Assembly (NCBI GenBank): GCA_001423545.1
Contig: LMOK01000003.1
Location: forward strand, 744,001 to 808,000
DNA from: Orlajensenia sp001423545
GTDB taxonomy: Bacteria > Actinomycetota > Actinomycetes > Actinomycetales > Microbacteriaceae
Reading direction: 5' to 3'
DNA: 64,000 bases
A program made the translations under genes and the position numbers. Shown here one piece after another: positions 23,189-31,951 of the stretch; positions within the stretch are counted from its first letter, which is position 1; every line of letters starts with the position of its first letter. The notes under the pieces are model-generated. The model did not search any database. It was not told the DNA's origin and was given only the letters and a program-made list of their open reading frames with translations.

Positions 23189-24775
23189 ATGAGCTCCGAC
23201 GCCGCAGCCAGCGCTGCCACTGACGCCTCCCACGACATCGTCATCATCGGAGGCGGCCACAACGGTCTCGTCGCCGCGGCGTACCTCGCGCAGGCCGGGC
23301 GCAGCGTGCTCGTGCTCGAGCGCGACGACCACGTGGGCGGCGCCGCCATCTCGGCGCAGGCGTTCGCCGGCGTCGATGCGCGTCTCTCGCGCTACTCCTA
23401 CCTGGTGAGCCTCCTCCCTGCGCGCATCATCGAGGAGCTCGGCCTCGAGATCGGCCTGGTGCGCCGCCGCTTCTCGTCGTACACGCCCGACCCGCGGCAT
23501 CCGGAGCGTGGACTGCTCGTGGACAACGCCGATGCCGCCGCCACGCGCACGTCGTTCGCGGCCATCGGAGCCGAAGCCGATGCCGAGGCATGGGACGGGT
23601 TCTACGCGGACACGGCGGCGGTCGCGCGAGCCCTCTTCCCAACGGTGCTCGAACCGTTGCCGACCCGCTCCGAGGCGCGACGCCTCGTCGACAGCGCAGT
23701 GTGGAAGCAGATCTTCGAGCGGCCCCTCGACGAGGCGATCAGCGCCAGGTTCAGCGACGACCTCGTGCGTGGAGTCGTCGCGACCGACGGCCTCATCGGC
23801 ACCTTCACCGCGCTCGACGACGCATCGCTCGATGCGAACCGCTGCTTCCTGTACCACGTGATCGGCAACGGAACCGGCGACTGGGACGTGCCGATCGGCG
23901 GCATGGGTGCCGTCAGCGGTGAGCTCGAGCGGGCTGCGCGGGCGGCCGGAGCGCGCATCGTGACCGGCGCCGAGGTGACGGCGGTCACGCCCGATGGCAG
24001 CGTCAGGTACGCGCTCGACGGCGCCGATCACGCGGTGAGGGGCGAGAGCCTGCTCGCGAACGTCGCGCCGGTGGTGCTGCAGCGCCTGCTCGGAGAGTCG
24101 ACCGCCGATCTGCCGGCTCCCGAGGGGGCGCAGGTGAAGGTCAACCTGCTGCTCAGCAGGCTGCCGCGGCTGCGCGACGCGAGCGTCTCCCCGGAGGCCG
24201 CGTTCGGCGGCACCTTCCACATCAACGAGCTCTACACACAGCTCGGCGACGCGTACGAGGCCGCAGCCGGCGGTGGCATCCCGCAGCCGCTGCCGTGCGA
24301 GATCTACTGCCACTCGCTGAGCGATCCGTCGATCCTCTCCCCCGAGCTCGCCGCATCCGGAGCCCACACCCTCACGGTCTTCGGGCTGCACGTTCCGCAT
24401 CGCCTGGTCACGGAGGAGAACAACGACGACCTGCGGGCACGGCTGCAGGCTGCCGTGCTGGCATCGCTGAACTCGGTGCTCGCGGAGCCGATCGAAGACG
24501 TGATCATGACGGATGCCGAAGGCCGGCCGTGCATCGAGACCAAGACCACGCTCGATATCGAGCGAGCGGTGAACATGCCCGGCGGCAACATCTTCCACGG
24601 GCCGCTGTCGTGGCCGTTCCTCGAGGACGACGACCCGCGAGGCACCGCCGCAGAGCGCTGGGGTGTGGCCACGGCCCACCCGCGCATCCTGCTGTGCGGA
24701 TCGGGCGCACGCCGCGGCGGCGCCGTCAGCGGCATCGGCGGGCACAACGCCGCGATGGCGGTGCTGGAGGGCTAG
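23189..24775 (+). CDS. FAD-dependent oxidoreductase of the phytoene-desaturase/PYROXD2 type
   Basis: Protein of 528 residues. The N-terminal Rossmann motif DIVIIGGGHNGLVAAAYLAQAG binds FAD, followed by VLVLERDDHVGGAA. The C-terminal GSGARRGGAVSGIGGHNAAMAVL is the second FAD-contacting segment of the amine-oxidase/phytoene-desaturase superfamily. No carotenoid genes lie nearby, so a PYROXD2-like oxidoreductase of unknown substrate is more likely than a carotenoid enzyme. TAGGGT at 23177-23182 is six bases before the ATG: leaderless by appearance. Confidence 0.78.
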   Translation: MSSDAAASAATDASHDIVIIGGGHNGLVAAAYLAQAGRSVLVLERDDHVGGAAISAQAFAGVDARLSRYSYLVSLLPARIIEELGLEIGLVRRRFSSYTPDPRHPERGLLVDNADAAATRTSFAAIGAEADAEAWDGFYADTAAVARALFPTVLEPLPTRSEARRLVDSAVWKQIFERPLDEAISARFSDDLVRGVVATDGLIGTFTALDDASLDANRCFLYHVIGNGTGDWDVPIGGMGAVSGELERAARAAGARIVTGAEVTAVTPDGSVRYALDGADHAVRGESLLANVAPVVLQRLLGESTADLPAPEGAQVKVNLLLSRLPRLRDASVSPEAAFGGTFHINELYTQLGDAYEAAAGGGIPQPLPCEIYCHSLSDPSILSPELAASGAHTLTVFGLHVPHRLVTEENNDDLRARLQAAVLASLNSVLAEPIEDVIMTDAEGRPCIETKTTLDIERAVNMPGGNIFHGPLSWPFLEDDDPRGTAAERWGVATAHPRILLCGSGARRGGAVSGIGGHNAAMAVLEG

Positions 24776-24808
24776 CGAACCCCGCGCCCGTGCCGCACCC
24801 GCAGCCCG

Positions 24809-24865
24809 CTGGTCGAGTAGCCCGCGAGCGCAGTGAGCTCGGCCGTACGCTCGTCGAGCCCGTGC
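24809..24865. repeat. Intergenic repeat family B, partial copy 2
   Basis: CGCTGGTCGAGTAGCCCGCG followed by AGCGCAGTGAGCTCGG matches the right half of the family B repeat. It lies between the oxidoreductase and the hydrolase genes. Confidence 0.55.
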
Positions 24866-24926
24866 TCGGACTCGTAAGCTGGGCGCAGACCACCACGACG
24901 ACATCTCACGAGCCGGGAGGCCTACG

Positions 24927-25718
24927 ATGACCGCGACTGAAGCTCCAGCATCCGCCACCCCGTCACCGAAGGTGCGCGGTGAGGGCGGCACCGGCCTCGG
25001 CCACCGCCTGCGGGTGATCGCCGGCTGGATCGTGGGCGTCCTGCTGCTGATCGTGGTTCTGTTCGCGGTCTACACGCAGATCGTCATGCAGGGCGAGCGT
25101 CCGTACGCCATCGATGCGTGGAGCGACGAAGGCGTGAGCATCACCTCGACAGACCAGTCCATCGTGATGACACCGACGGGCGAGGCGAGCGGCGACGGCC
25201 TCGTGTTCATCCCCGGCGCCAAGGTCGACCCGTACGCCTACATGAACAAGCTCTCCGGCATCGTGGCCGACGGTACGACCGTCGTGATCACCAAGCCCAC
25301 GCTCAACCTGGCGTTCTTCGACACCCGCCCCCTGTCGGCCTTCACGGCCGATGCCCCCGACGTCTCGACCTGGTACGTGGGAGGACACTCGCTCGGAGGG
25401 GTCCGTGCGTGCATGCTCGCCGACGACCCCGACGTGAGCGGCGTCATCCTGTTCGGCAGTTACTGCGCCAACGACCTCTCGCAGACGTCGCTGTCGGTGC
25501 TGAGCCTCGGCGGCCAGCACGACGGGCTCTCCACCCCCGAGAAGATCGCGGATGCCGCTCCGATGCTTCCGGCGGATGCCACCTTCGTGCAGATCGACGG
25601 CGCCAACCACGCCAGCTTCGGCGACTACGGCGTGCAGCCCGGCGACGGCGAGGCCACGGCGACCTCCGACGAGGTGCGCGCCGAGATCACGGCGCAGGTC
25701 GGCTCGTTCCTGGGCTGA
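24927..25718 (+). CDS. Membrane-anchored alpha/beta hydrolase
   Basis: Protein of 263 residues. One transmembrane segment (IAGWIVGVLLLIVVLFAVYT, about residues 32-51) anchors an extracytoplasmic hydrolase domain. GHSLGG near residue 154 holds the nucleophilic Ser, LGGQHDGLSTPEK a likely acidic residue, and GANHASFGDYG the His. The domain resembles the bacterial alpha/beta hydrolases annotated as dienelactone-hydrolase-like. GGGAGG precedes the ATG. It stands alone between two repeats; the substrate is unknown. Confidence 0.72.
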   Translation: MTATEAPASATPSPKVRGEGGTGLGHRLRVIAGWIVGVLLLIVVLFAVYTQIVMQGERPYAIDAWSDEGVSITSTDQSIVMTPTGEASGDGLVFIPGAKVDPYAYMNKLSGIVADGTTVVITKPTLNLAFFDTRPLSAFTADAPDVSTWYVGGHSLGGVRACMLADDPDVSGVILFGSYCANDLSQTSLSVLSLGGQHDGLSTPEKIADAAPMLPADATFVQIDGANHASFGDYGVQPGDGEATATSDEVRAEITAQVGSFLG

Positions 25719-25746
25719 GGCTCCCCCGCCGAGGACGCTGGCCTCG

Positions 25747-25840
25747 CCCGCTGAGGGCCGAGCGAAGCGACCGCCCGAAGCGCGCTCGAGCGCCCGCCTG
25801 TGCGCTTCGACCGCGGACTTCGTCCGGGCCTCAGCGAACG
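25747..25840. repeat. Intergenic palindromic repeat family A, copy 3
   Basis: Left part CCCGCTGAGGGCCGAGCGAA then GCGACCGCCCGAAGCGC; right part GCGCTTCGACCGCGGACTTC then GTCCGGGCCTCAGCG. The two halves are imperfect inverted complements, and the element ends at the gap between convergent genes. Confidence 0.72.
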
Positions 25841-25845
25841 ATCCC

Positions 25846-26229
25846 CTAGAAGATGAAGAGCTGACCCAGCACGACCGCGGCGATCACGAGGATCGCGACG
25901 GCGCCCGCCACGATCGCGAGAGCGCGGCTCGAGAGGTGCGAGATGCCGAAGCCGACGAGGAACGGCAGCGCGACGAGCAGCAGGGTGATGATCCACCAGA
26001 ACGCCTGGTAGCCACCCGTCGTCGCATCCGACAGGCGCCCGGCGAAGAGCTGCTGGGTGTTCGGGTTCGTCGCGAACGCGAGCGACGCCGAGATCGGCAC
26101 CGCAACGAAGACGAGCACGATGAGTCCCGCGAGCCAGGCGCCGGCGGAGGAACGGTCACTCTCGAGGAAGACGCCGCTGCCGGACTGGTGCGAATCGGCC
26201 TTGGTCGGGGTCTTTGACTTGCTGCTCAT
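25846..26229 (-). CDS. Small membrane protein of unknown function (three hydrophobic segments)
   Basis: Protein of 127 residues with a polar N-terminus and hydrophobic stretches at about residues 31-52, 75-95 and 105-125. I recognise no family. TAGAGT at 26236-26241 is six bases before the ATG, so the mRNA is probably leaderless. Confidence 0.68.
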   Translation of the reverse strand: MSSKSKTPTKADSHQSGSGVFLESDRSSAGAWLAGLIVLVFVAVPISASLAFATNPNTQQLFAGRLSDATTGGYQAFWWIITLLLVALPFLVGFGISHLSSRALAIVAGAVAILVIAAVVLGQLFIF

Positions 26230-26374
26230 GCCGCCACTCTAGGGCACCGCCCCACGCCGCGTGGGGAGTGTGTCCTGCCGCGGCGCGGCACCCGCACATC
26301 TCCGTCACCACTACCCGCCCGGCGGCATCCGGCGTACGCTGAAAAACGCAGGCGATGTTGCCACGGAGGTTTCC

Positions 26375-26875
26375 ATGTCAGTGCGACCAACAGGGCGTTT
26401 CGCCCACAGACCCGACGGCCTCTACCTTCTGGTCGACAGGCTGTTCTCGGCCCCGATCGAAGACGTCTGGTACAGCCTCACCAACCCCACCTTCATGCAG
26501 CGGTGGATCGGAACCTACACCGGCAACCCGTCGACCGGCGCCGTGCGCTTCCTGATGTCGGCCGAGCCCGACGCGGAATGGGAGTACACCACCATTCGCG
26601 AGTGCGATCCCCCGCACCGCTTCCTCGCCGAGGTCGGCACCGGCGACGACATGTGGCACGTCTTCTGCCACCTGCACGAGGCCGGCGGGCGCACCACCCT
26701 CACCCTGGGCCAGAGGATGCACGCCTCCTCGGATGCCGCCACGATGGGTCCCGGCTGGGACTACTACCTCGACCGCCTCATCGCGGCGCGGGAGGATCGC
26801 CCCCTTCCTCAGTGGGAGCACTACTACCCCGCGCATTCCGAGTACTACCGCGAGCTGGTGGTGCCCACGGCCTGA
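26375..26875 (+). CDS. SRPBCC/AHSA1-type protein
   Basis: Protein of 166 residues with the START-like helix-grip pattern: VDRLFSAPIEDVWYSLTNP and MQRWIG near the N-terminus, YTTIRECDPPHRFLAEV in the middle and HEAGGRTTLTLGQRM near the end, followed by the long C-terminal helix GWDYYLDRLIAARED. Such proteins bind hydrophobic ligands or, in AHSA1, Hsp90; the bacterial ones are mostly uncharacterised. GGAGGT at 26365-26370 fits the ATG. No operon partner. Confidence 0.75.
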   Translation: MSVRPTGRFAHRPDGLYLLVDRLFSAPIEDVWYSLTNPTFMQRWIGTYTGNPSTGAVRFLMSAEPDAEWEYTTIRECDPPHRFLAEVGTGDDMWHVFCHLHEAGGRTTLTLGQRMHASSDAATMGPGWDYYLDRLIAAREDRPLPQWEHYYPAHSEYYRELVVPTA

Positions 26876-26918
26876 GAAGATCGGGACCGCCGGGGCAGCA
26901 CGTCACTATGCTTGCGCC

Positions 26919-28016
26919 GTGACCAACCTGCAGCAGAAAGCCCGACGCGACAAAGTCGTCAAGACCTCCACGAGCCTGATCGCGAACAAGCCGTTCCAGT
27001 GGGCCTTCGTCGCCACCCTGGGCGTGCTGCTGGCGCTCGGGCTGGCAGCAGCGGCATCGGCCGTGTCCAGTGTCATCTTCTCGGTGTTCGCCGCCGTGTT
27101 CGTCACACTCGGCCTCGACCCGCTGGTGCGCTGGTTCGAGAGGCGAGGCATGCGTCGCGGTGCCGCGATCGTCACCGTCATCATCCTGTTCGTGCTCGTG
27201 ATCGTCGGTCTGCTCTGGCTCGTGCTGCCGCTCGTGATCGGCCAGGCCGCGCAGTTCGTCCAGGACGCACCGTCGATGCTGGCAGACCTGCAGAAGCAGC
27301 AGTGGTTCATCGACGCGTCGAATGGTTCCGGCGGGGTTCTCAGCACCGTGTACACGTGGATCACCGGACTCGTCGCCGACCCGACGTTCTGGACCGCTGT
27401 CGGCGGCGGCGCACTCAAGTTCGGCGTCGCTCTGGCCAGTGGAATCTCGAGCGGCATCTTCATCTTCATCCTCACCATCTACTTCACCGCGACCCTCGAC
27501 TTCTCGAAGAGGGCCGTCTACTCGCTGGTGTCCGCCTCGCATCGCGAGAGCGTCGTCGACTACGCCGAGCGCATCATGGGCAATGTCGGCCGCTACCTCA
27601 GCGGCATGGTGGTGCTCGCCTTCCTCAACGCCACCTTCAGCCTGATCCTGCTGAGCCTGGTCGGCGTGCCGTTCGCCTTGGTCATCTCGGTCGCCGCCTT
27701 CTTCATCACGCTGATCCCCCTGATCGGAACCGTCCTCACGACCGCCTTCATGACGGTGTTCTCGCTCTTCACCTCGCCCGTCGCGGCCCTCATCGTGCTC
27801 GTCGCGATGCTCATCTACATGCAGGTGGAGGCCTATATCTTCACGCCGAAGGTCATGAGCAAGGCCGTGCAGGTGCCGGGATCCATCGTGCTGATCGCCG
27901 CCCTCGCCGGTGGCACCCTCGCGGGACTCCCGGGCGCACTCGTGGCCATCCCGGTGGCCGCCGGCATCCTGCTGATCATCAAGGAAGTCGTCGTGCCGCG
28001 GAAGGCCCGTTCCTGA
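26919..28016 (+). CDS. AI-2E/PerM-family transporter
   Basis: Membrane protein of 365 residues with about eight hydrophobic segments. LDPLVRWFERRGMRRGAAI after helix 2 and LIPLIGTVLTT near residue 265 are typical of the PerM/YdiK family, as is the end PGALVAIPVAAGILLIIKE. Members export small molecules or act in antiport; the substrate is unknown here. Start is the GTG at 26919, with TATGCT at 26907-26912 six bases upstream and no ribosome-binding site. Confidence 0.8.
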   Translation: MTNLQQKARRDKVVKTSTSLIANKPFQWAFVATLGVLLALGLAAAASAVSSVIFSVFAAVFVTLGLDPLVRWFERRGMRRGAAIVTVIILFVLVIVGLLWLVLPLVIGQAAQFVQDAPSMLADLQKQQWFIDASNGSGGVLSTVYTWITGLVADPTFWTAVGGGALKFGVALASGISSGIFIFILTIYFTATLDFSKRAVYSLVSASHRESVVDYAERIMGNVGRYLSGMVVLAFLNATFSLILLSLVGVPFALVISVAAFFITLIPLIGTVLTTAFMTVFSLFTSPVAALIVLVAMLIYMQVEAYIFTPKVMSKAVQVPGSIVLIAALAGGTLAGLPGALVAIPVAAGILLIIKEVVVPRKARS

Positions 28017-28046
28017 CGGAAGGCCCGTTCCCAAAGGACCGACTGC

Positions 28047-28625
28047 TCAGCGATCGACCGCGTCGACCCATTCCGACGGCGCTTCGGCGCGGGTCGCCGG
28101 CAGCGCCACCCCGGCGCCCCACTCGATCAGCCTCTCGGGCACGACCACGCTGTCGGGCACGTGACCGAGCGCCTCGATGAGCTCCTCGACGGGTACCACT
28201 CCACCCGTGCGGCGCAGGAAGCGTCCGCGGATGTAGCCCTTCGCGTAGACCTCGGGCTTGCCCGCGGCATCCGGTCGCACGAAACGCTGTTCGACGAAGA
28301 CGGCCTTGTCGTCGAAGCCCAGCACCCGCGACTCGATCGTGAAGCGCTGCCAGAGCGTGAGCGACTTGCGGAAGCTGATGGTCTCCGACACCACGACCGG
28401 GTACCAGCCCTTGTCCTGCAGGATCTTCCACGCGCCGGTGCGCTTGAGCATGTCGAAGCGGGCGACGTCCATGATCGACAGGTACACGCCGTTGTTCATG
28501 TGCTTGAGGATGTCGAGGTCCGTGGGCAGCGTGATGAAGTTCGTACGCGCCACGTCGTAGTGCCCGAGGCGCCTGCCGAAGCGCGACAGCCAGAAATGCA
28601 GGAGCGTGCGGAAGAACATGTGCAT
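28047..28625 (-). CDS. Hotdog-fold acyl-CoA thioesterase, THEM6-like
   Basis: Protein of 192 residues. LPTDLDILKHMNNGVYLSIMD (about residues 33-53) is the hotdog helix with the conserved Asp and Asn of 4-hydroxybenzoyl-CoA thioesterase-like proteins, followed by SFRKSLTLWQRFTIESRV. It probably hydrolyses an acyl-CoA. TAGCGT at 28632-28637 lies six bases before the ATG. It stands next to the methylcitrate genes but no direct pathway link can be shown. Confidence 0.75.
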   Translation of the reverse strand: MHMFFRTLLHFWLSRFGRRLGHYDVARTNFITLPTDLDILKHMNNGVYLSIMDVARFDMLKRTGAWKILQDKGWYPVVVSETISFRKSLTLWQRFTIESRVLGFDDKAVFVEQRFVRPDAAGKPEVYAKGYIRGRFLRRTGGVVPVEELIEALGHVPDSVVVPERLIEWGAGVALPATRAEAPSEWVDAVDR

Positions 28626-28742
28626 GCTGAGACGCTAGCGCCGCGCATCCGTCGCCGTCACACCGCCTGTGTGGAGACGACAGTGCGGGGAACGGATGCC
28701 GCGGGCGGCGTTGCACGCATCCCACAGCATCCGTCTTTCGGG

Positions 28743-29864
28743 TCAGGCCTGGGGCAGCTCCCGCTGGTCTACGCCGTTGTACACGGCGAGCGGGCGGATG
28801 AGCGCGTTCGCCGCGAGCTGCTCCATCACATGGGCGGTCCAACCGGTGATGCGGCTGGCCACGAAGAGCGGCGTGAAGGTCTCGGTCTCGAAGCCCATCA
28901 CGTGGTACGTCGGGCCGGCCGGGTAGTCCAGGTTGGGCTTGATGTTCTTCTTCTCGCCCATGCCGGCCTCGAGCTTCTCGTACATCTCGAGCAGGTCGGG
29001 ACGGTCGTAGTGCTCGAGCATCGTCACCATCGAGGCCCGCATGGTGGGAACGCGCGAGTCGCCGTTCTTGTAGACGCGGTGGCCGAAGCCCATGATCTTG
29101 GCCTTGCGGGCGAGGGCGTCCTCGAGCCAGGCGTCGACGTTGTCGGGGGTGCCGATCTCGCCGAAGGTGCGCATGACGGCCTCGTTGGCGCCGCCGTGCA
29201 ACGGGCCCTTGAGCGCTCCGATGGCCGCGACCACCGAGGAGTAGAGGTCGGAGAGGGTGGACGCGACGACGCGCGCCGTGAACGTCGAAGCGTTGAAGGA
29301 GTGCTCGGCGTAGAGCACCATGCTCACCCGGAACGCGGTCACCACGTCTTCAGGCGCCTCCTCGCCGAAGGTCATCCAGAGGAAGTTGCGCGAGTAGTCG
29401 AGGTCGTCGCGCGGCTCGATGAGCGGGAGGCCCTGGCGACGACGCTGGTCGTAGGCGACGATGGCCGGCAGCTGCGCGAACAGCAGCTTGGACTTGCGCA
29501 GGTTCTGCTCGGGATCGTTGTCCTCGGCATCCGGATCATTCGCCCCGATGACGCTCACGGCTGTGCGCACGACGTCCATCGGATGCGACGTCACGGGCAG
29601 GTCGTCGATGGAGCGACGGACGTTCGCCGCGAGGGCACGCTCGCTGCGCTCGGTCTCGACGAAGGCATCGAGCTGTTCGGGCGTCGGCAGCTCGCCGTAC
29701 CAGAGCAGCCAGGCGACCTCTTCGAAGGAGCGCTGGGCCGCGAGATCCTGCACCGGGTAGCCGCGGTAGAGCAGCGTGTTGGTGTCGGGGTTCACCCGCG
29801 AGATCGCGGTGTAGTCGACGGGCACGCCCGCCAGTCCCTTGTAGATCTCCGGCGCATCGCTCAT
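28743..29864 (-). CDS. prpC: 2-methylcitrate synthase / citrate synthase
   Basis: Protein of 373 residues, the short bacterial citrate-synthase type. It condenses propionyl-CoA with oxaloacetate. LLYRGYPVQDLA near the N-terminus, EHSFNASTFTARVVAST, LKGPLHGGANEAVM with an active-site His, MGFGHRVYK with the second His, and the acidic segment PNLDYPAGPTYH are all present. Start ATG 29864 follows AAGGGG. The association with prpB and prpD on the same strand supports methylcitrate rather than housekeeping citrate synthase, though many such enzymes do both. It is cut off from prpB by an oppositely oriented nuclease gene. Confidence 0.87.
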   Translation of the reverse strand: MSDAPEIYKGLAGVPVDYTAISRVNPDTNTLLYRGYPVQDLAAQRSFEEVAWLLWYGELPTPEQLDAFVETERSERALAANVRRSIDDLPVTSHPMDVVRTAVSVIGANDPDAEDNDPEQNLRKSKLLFAQLPAIVAYDQRRRQGLPLIEPRDDLDYSRNFLWMTFGEEAPEDVVTAFRVSMVLYAEHSFNASTFTARVVASTLSDLYSSVVAAIGALKGPLHGGANEAVMRTFGEIGTPDNVDAWLEDALARKAKIMGFGHRVYKNGDSRVPTMRASMVTMLEHYDRPDLLEMYEKLEAGMGEKKNIKPNLDYPAGPTYHVMGFETETFTPLFVASRITGWTAHVMEQLAANALIRPLAVYNGVDQRELPQA

Positions 29865-29914
29865 GGCGTCCCCTTCGTCGCTGGCATGGTCTCCCAGACT
29901 ACTTCCCGCGGGCG

Positions 29915-29968
29915 AGTTGCCAAGTCCCGGGGGTGGCAGCCGTCCTCCACCCTGTGGACCTGGCAACT
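29915..29968. repeat. Hairpin element flanking the nuclease gene, left copy
   Basis: Arms AGTTGCCA (29915-29922) and TGGCAACT (29961-29968), with further inner pairing GGGTGG/CCACCC, give a roughly 22-bp imperfect stem. The same outer arms recur at 30950-31007 on the other side of the nuclease gene. Confidence 0.7.
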
Positions 29969-30029
29969 GGAATCGCACCGAGTTCCGGGACCGACCGTTC
30001 GCTGCCTTCCCATCCACGATGGTTTCTGC

Positions 30030-30944
30030 ATGACGGCTCGAGTTCCTCTCCCCGCGCGTCTCGCGGGCAAGGCATTCACGACCAAGCAGGCTGCGTCCTC
30101 TGGCGTGCCCGCGGATCGACTTCGCGGCCGAGATCTCATGGCGCCGCACCGCGGAGTTCGGGTGCCGGCCGATCGCGCCGGGAGCCTGCAGGCGATCTGC
30201 CTCGCCCTGCTCATGGTCGCGCCACGGCATGCCTTCATCTGCGGCCCGACGGCGGCAGAGCTCCACAGGATGCCTCTCCCGTCGCGCCTGACGCATCCGC
30301 GAATGAGGCCGACCGTCGGCGTTCCGACGCCGGCGCGTGCCATCCGGCGTGCTCGTGTTCGCGGACGCCGCCTGACGGTCGATGAGACGGACATCGTCGT
30401 GACTCAGGGCGTGCGCATGACCAGCCCCGCACGCACCTGGTGCGATCTCGCGGCCGAGCTGAGCTTGCCTGAACTCGTGACCGCGGGCGACTTCCTCATC
30501 CGCCGGCGACACGTCGTGGTGACTCGCTCACAACTCGAAGCCGCCGTCGCCGCCTACCCGAGCGGCCGTGGTCGTGCGCTGCTCCGACGGGCACTCGAAC
30601 TCCTCGATGAAGGGTCCGAGTCGCCGAAGGAGTCGGAACTGCGTGTCATCCTCATCCTCGGCGGGCTACCCACGCCCGAGGTCAACGTCGAGATCTTCGA
30701 CGAATACGGCAAGTTCGTTGCGCGGGTCGACCTCCTGATCCGCGAGTACGGCGAAGTGCTCGAGTATCACGGTGACCATCACCGCACGGATCGCAAACAG
30801 TGGCGCCGCGACCGAACCAGAGAGGCCGAGCTGGAGGCAGTCGGGCTCCACGTGACCGAGGTCACCGACGACGACCTCACCCCACCCGATGCCATGCTCG
30901 AGCGCCTGCGCACCCTCCTCCGCAGGCGCGGCTGGACGGGATGA
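30030..30944 (+). CDS. AbiEi-like wHTH plus DUF559/Vsr-like nuclease-fold protein
   Basis: Protein of 304 residues. The N-terminal segment FTTKQAASSGVPADRLRGRD resembles the winged helix of AbiEi-type antitoxins. The C-terminal domain (about residues 205-300) is DUF559-like, a PD-(D/E)XK fold: Asp234 in VARVDLLI, then Glu245 in VLEYHGDHHRTD. Relatives usually have EYDGDHHR, so one Asp is His here. No partner toxin gene is adjacent. The gene points against prpC and prpB, and is bracketed by two related hairpins. Very many copies of such genes exist in Microbacteriaceae; function unknown. The ATG at 30030 has no clear ribosome-binding site. Confidence 0.68.
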   Translation: MTARVPLPARLAGKAFTTKQAASSGVPADRLRGRDLMAPHRGVRVPADRAGSLQAICLALLMVAPRHAFICGPTAAELHRMPLPSRLTHPRMRPTVGVPTPARAIRRARVRGRRLTVDETDIVVTQGVRMTSPARTWCDLAAELSLPELVTAGDFLIRRRHVVVTRSQLEAAVAAYPSGRGRALLRRALELLDEGSESPKESELRVILILGGLPTPEVNVEIFDEYGKFVARVDLLIREYGEVLEYHGDHHRTDRKQWRRDRTREAELEAVGLHVTEVTDDDLTPPDAMLERLRTLLRRRGWTG

Positions 30945-30949
30945 GGTGT

Positions 30950-31007
30950 CGAGTTGCCAACTCCAAGGGGTGCACGGATGCTTCAACCCCTCGAACGTGG
31001 CAACTCG
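30950..31007. repeat. Hairpin element flanking the nuclease gene, right copy
   Basis: Arms CGAGTTGCCA (30950-30959) and TGGCAACTCG (30998-31007) are perfect 10-bp complements, with an inner AGGGGT (30966-30971) / ACCCCT (30986-30991) stem across a symmetric 6/6 internal loop. It lies between the convergent nuclease and prpB genes. Confidence 0.72.
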
Positions 31008-31030
31008 GTGGGGCGATCGGATGCCGCGCC

Positions 31031-31930
31031 TCAGCGCGCGACGCGGAAGTTGAAGATGCTGCTGTCGAAGTGGTTGTAGCCCTCGTAGTCGATGAGCTCG
31101 TACAGCTCCGAGCGATGCTGCATGTCGTCGAGCTTGCCGGTCAGGTTGCCGGCATCCGTCAGCTCATCGAGACCGGCCATGGCGGCGCCCATGGCGAGGC
31201 GCAGCAGCGAGACCGGCCAGATGACGATGTTCATGCCCACGTCGGCGAGCTGCCGGGTGGTGAACAGCTCGCTCTTGCCGAACTCGGTCATGTTCGCGAG
31301 CAGCGGCACGTCGACGGCGGCGCGGATCGCCTCGAACTCCGAGAGGTCCGCCATCGCCTCGGGGAAGATGGCGTCGGCACCGGCGTCGACGAGGGCCTTC
31401 GCCCGATCGATCGCCGCCTGCAGGCCATCGACGGCACGGATGTCGGTGCGCGCCATGATGAGGAAGTTCGGGTCTCGACGGGCATCGACGGCGGCACGGA
31501 TGCGCTGCAGGGCCGTGTGTTCGTCGACGACCTGCTTGCCGTCGAGGTGGCCGCATCTCTTCGGGTTGACCTGGTCCTCGATGTGGAGCCCGGCGACGCC
31601 GGCATCCTCCATCTCCTGCACCGTGCGGGCCACGTTCATGGGCTCGCCGAATCCGGTGTCGGCGTCGACGATGGCCGGCAGCTCGGTCATCCGGGCGATC
31701 TGCTTCGATCGGCCGGCCACCTCGGTGAGGGTGGTGAGCCCGATGTCGGGTAGACCGAGGTCGGCCGAGAGCACGGCACCGGAGATGTAGACGCCCTCGA
31801 AGCCCTTCTGCTCGATGAGGCGCGCGCTCAGCGGGTTGAAGGCACCGGGCAGGCGGAGGAGTTCGCCGGACGCGAGGGCCGTACGGAAATCGGCGCGCTT
31901 GTCGGCCGGGGTCTTCTGGGCGTAGAGCAT
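31031..31930 (-). CDS. prpB: 2-methylisocitrate lyase
   Basis: Protein of 299 residues of the isocitrate-lyase/PEP-mutase superfamily. It splits 2-methylisocitrate to pyruvate and succinate, the last step of the methylcitrate cycle. PGAFNPLSARLIEQKGFEGVY, DADTGFGEP with metal-binding acids, and NPKRCGHLDGK with Cys126 of the catalytic loop are clear. TAGGGT at 31937-31942 is six bases before the ATG, so it probably has its own leaderless promoter even though prpD lies just upstream. Confidence 0.9.
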   Translation of the reverse strand: MLYAQKTPADKRADFRTALASGELLRLPGAFNPLSARLIEQKGFEGVYISGAVLSADLGLPDIGLTTLTEVAGRSKQIARMTELPAIVDADTGFGEPMNVARTVQEMEDAGVAGLHIEDQVNPKRCGHLDGKQVVDEHTALQRIRAAVDARRDPNFLIMARTDIRAVDGLQAAIDRAKALVDAGADAIFPEAMADLSEFEAIRAAVDVPLLANMTEFGKSELFTTRQLADVGMNIVIWPVSLLRLAMGAAMAGLDELTDAGNLTGKLDDMQHRSELYELIDYEGYNHFDSSIFNFRVAR

Positions 31931-31951
31931 GCTTCCACCCTACTTTCCGCC

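Noticed and set aside
28161..30944. 927-codon plus-strand open frame
   Set aside because: Only its last 304 codons form a recognisable protein (the nuclease). The first two thirds run antisense to the thioesterase and prpC genes.
30030..30944. Complete type IV toxin-antitoxin system
   Set aside because: Only an AbiEi-like winged helix is visible and no AbiEii-type nucleotidyltransferase gene is adjacent.
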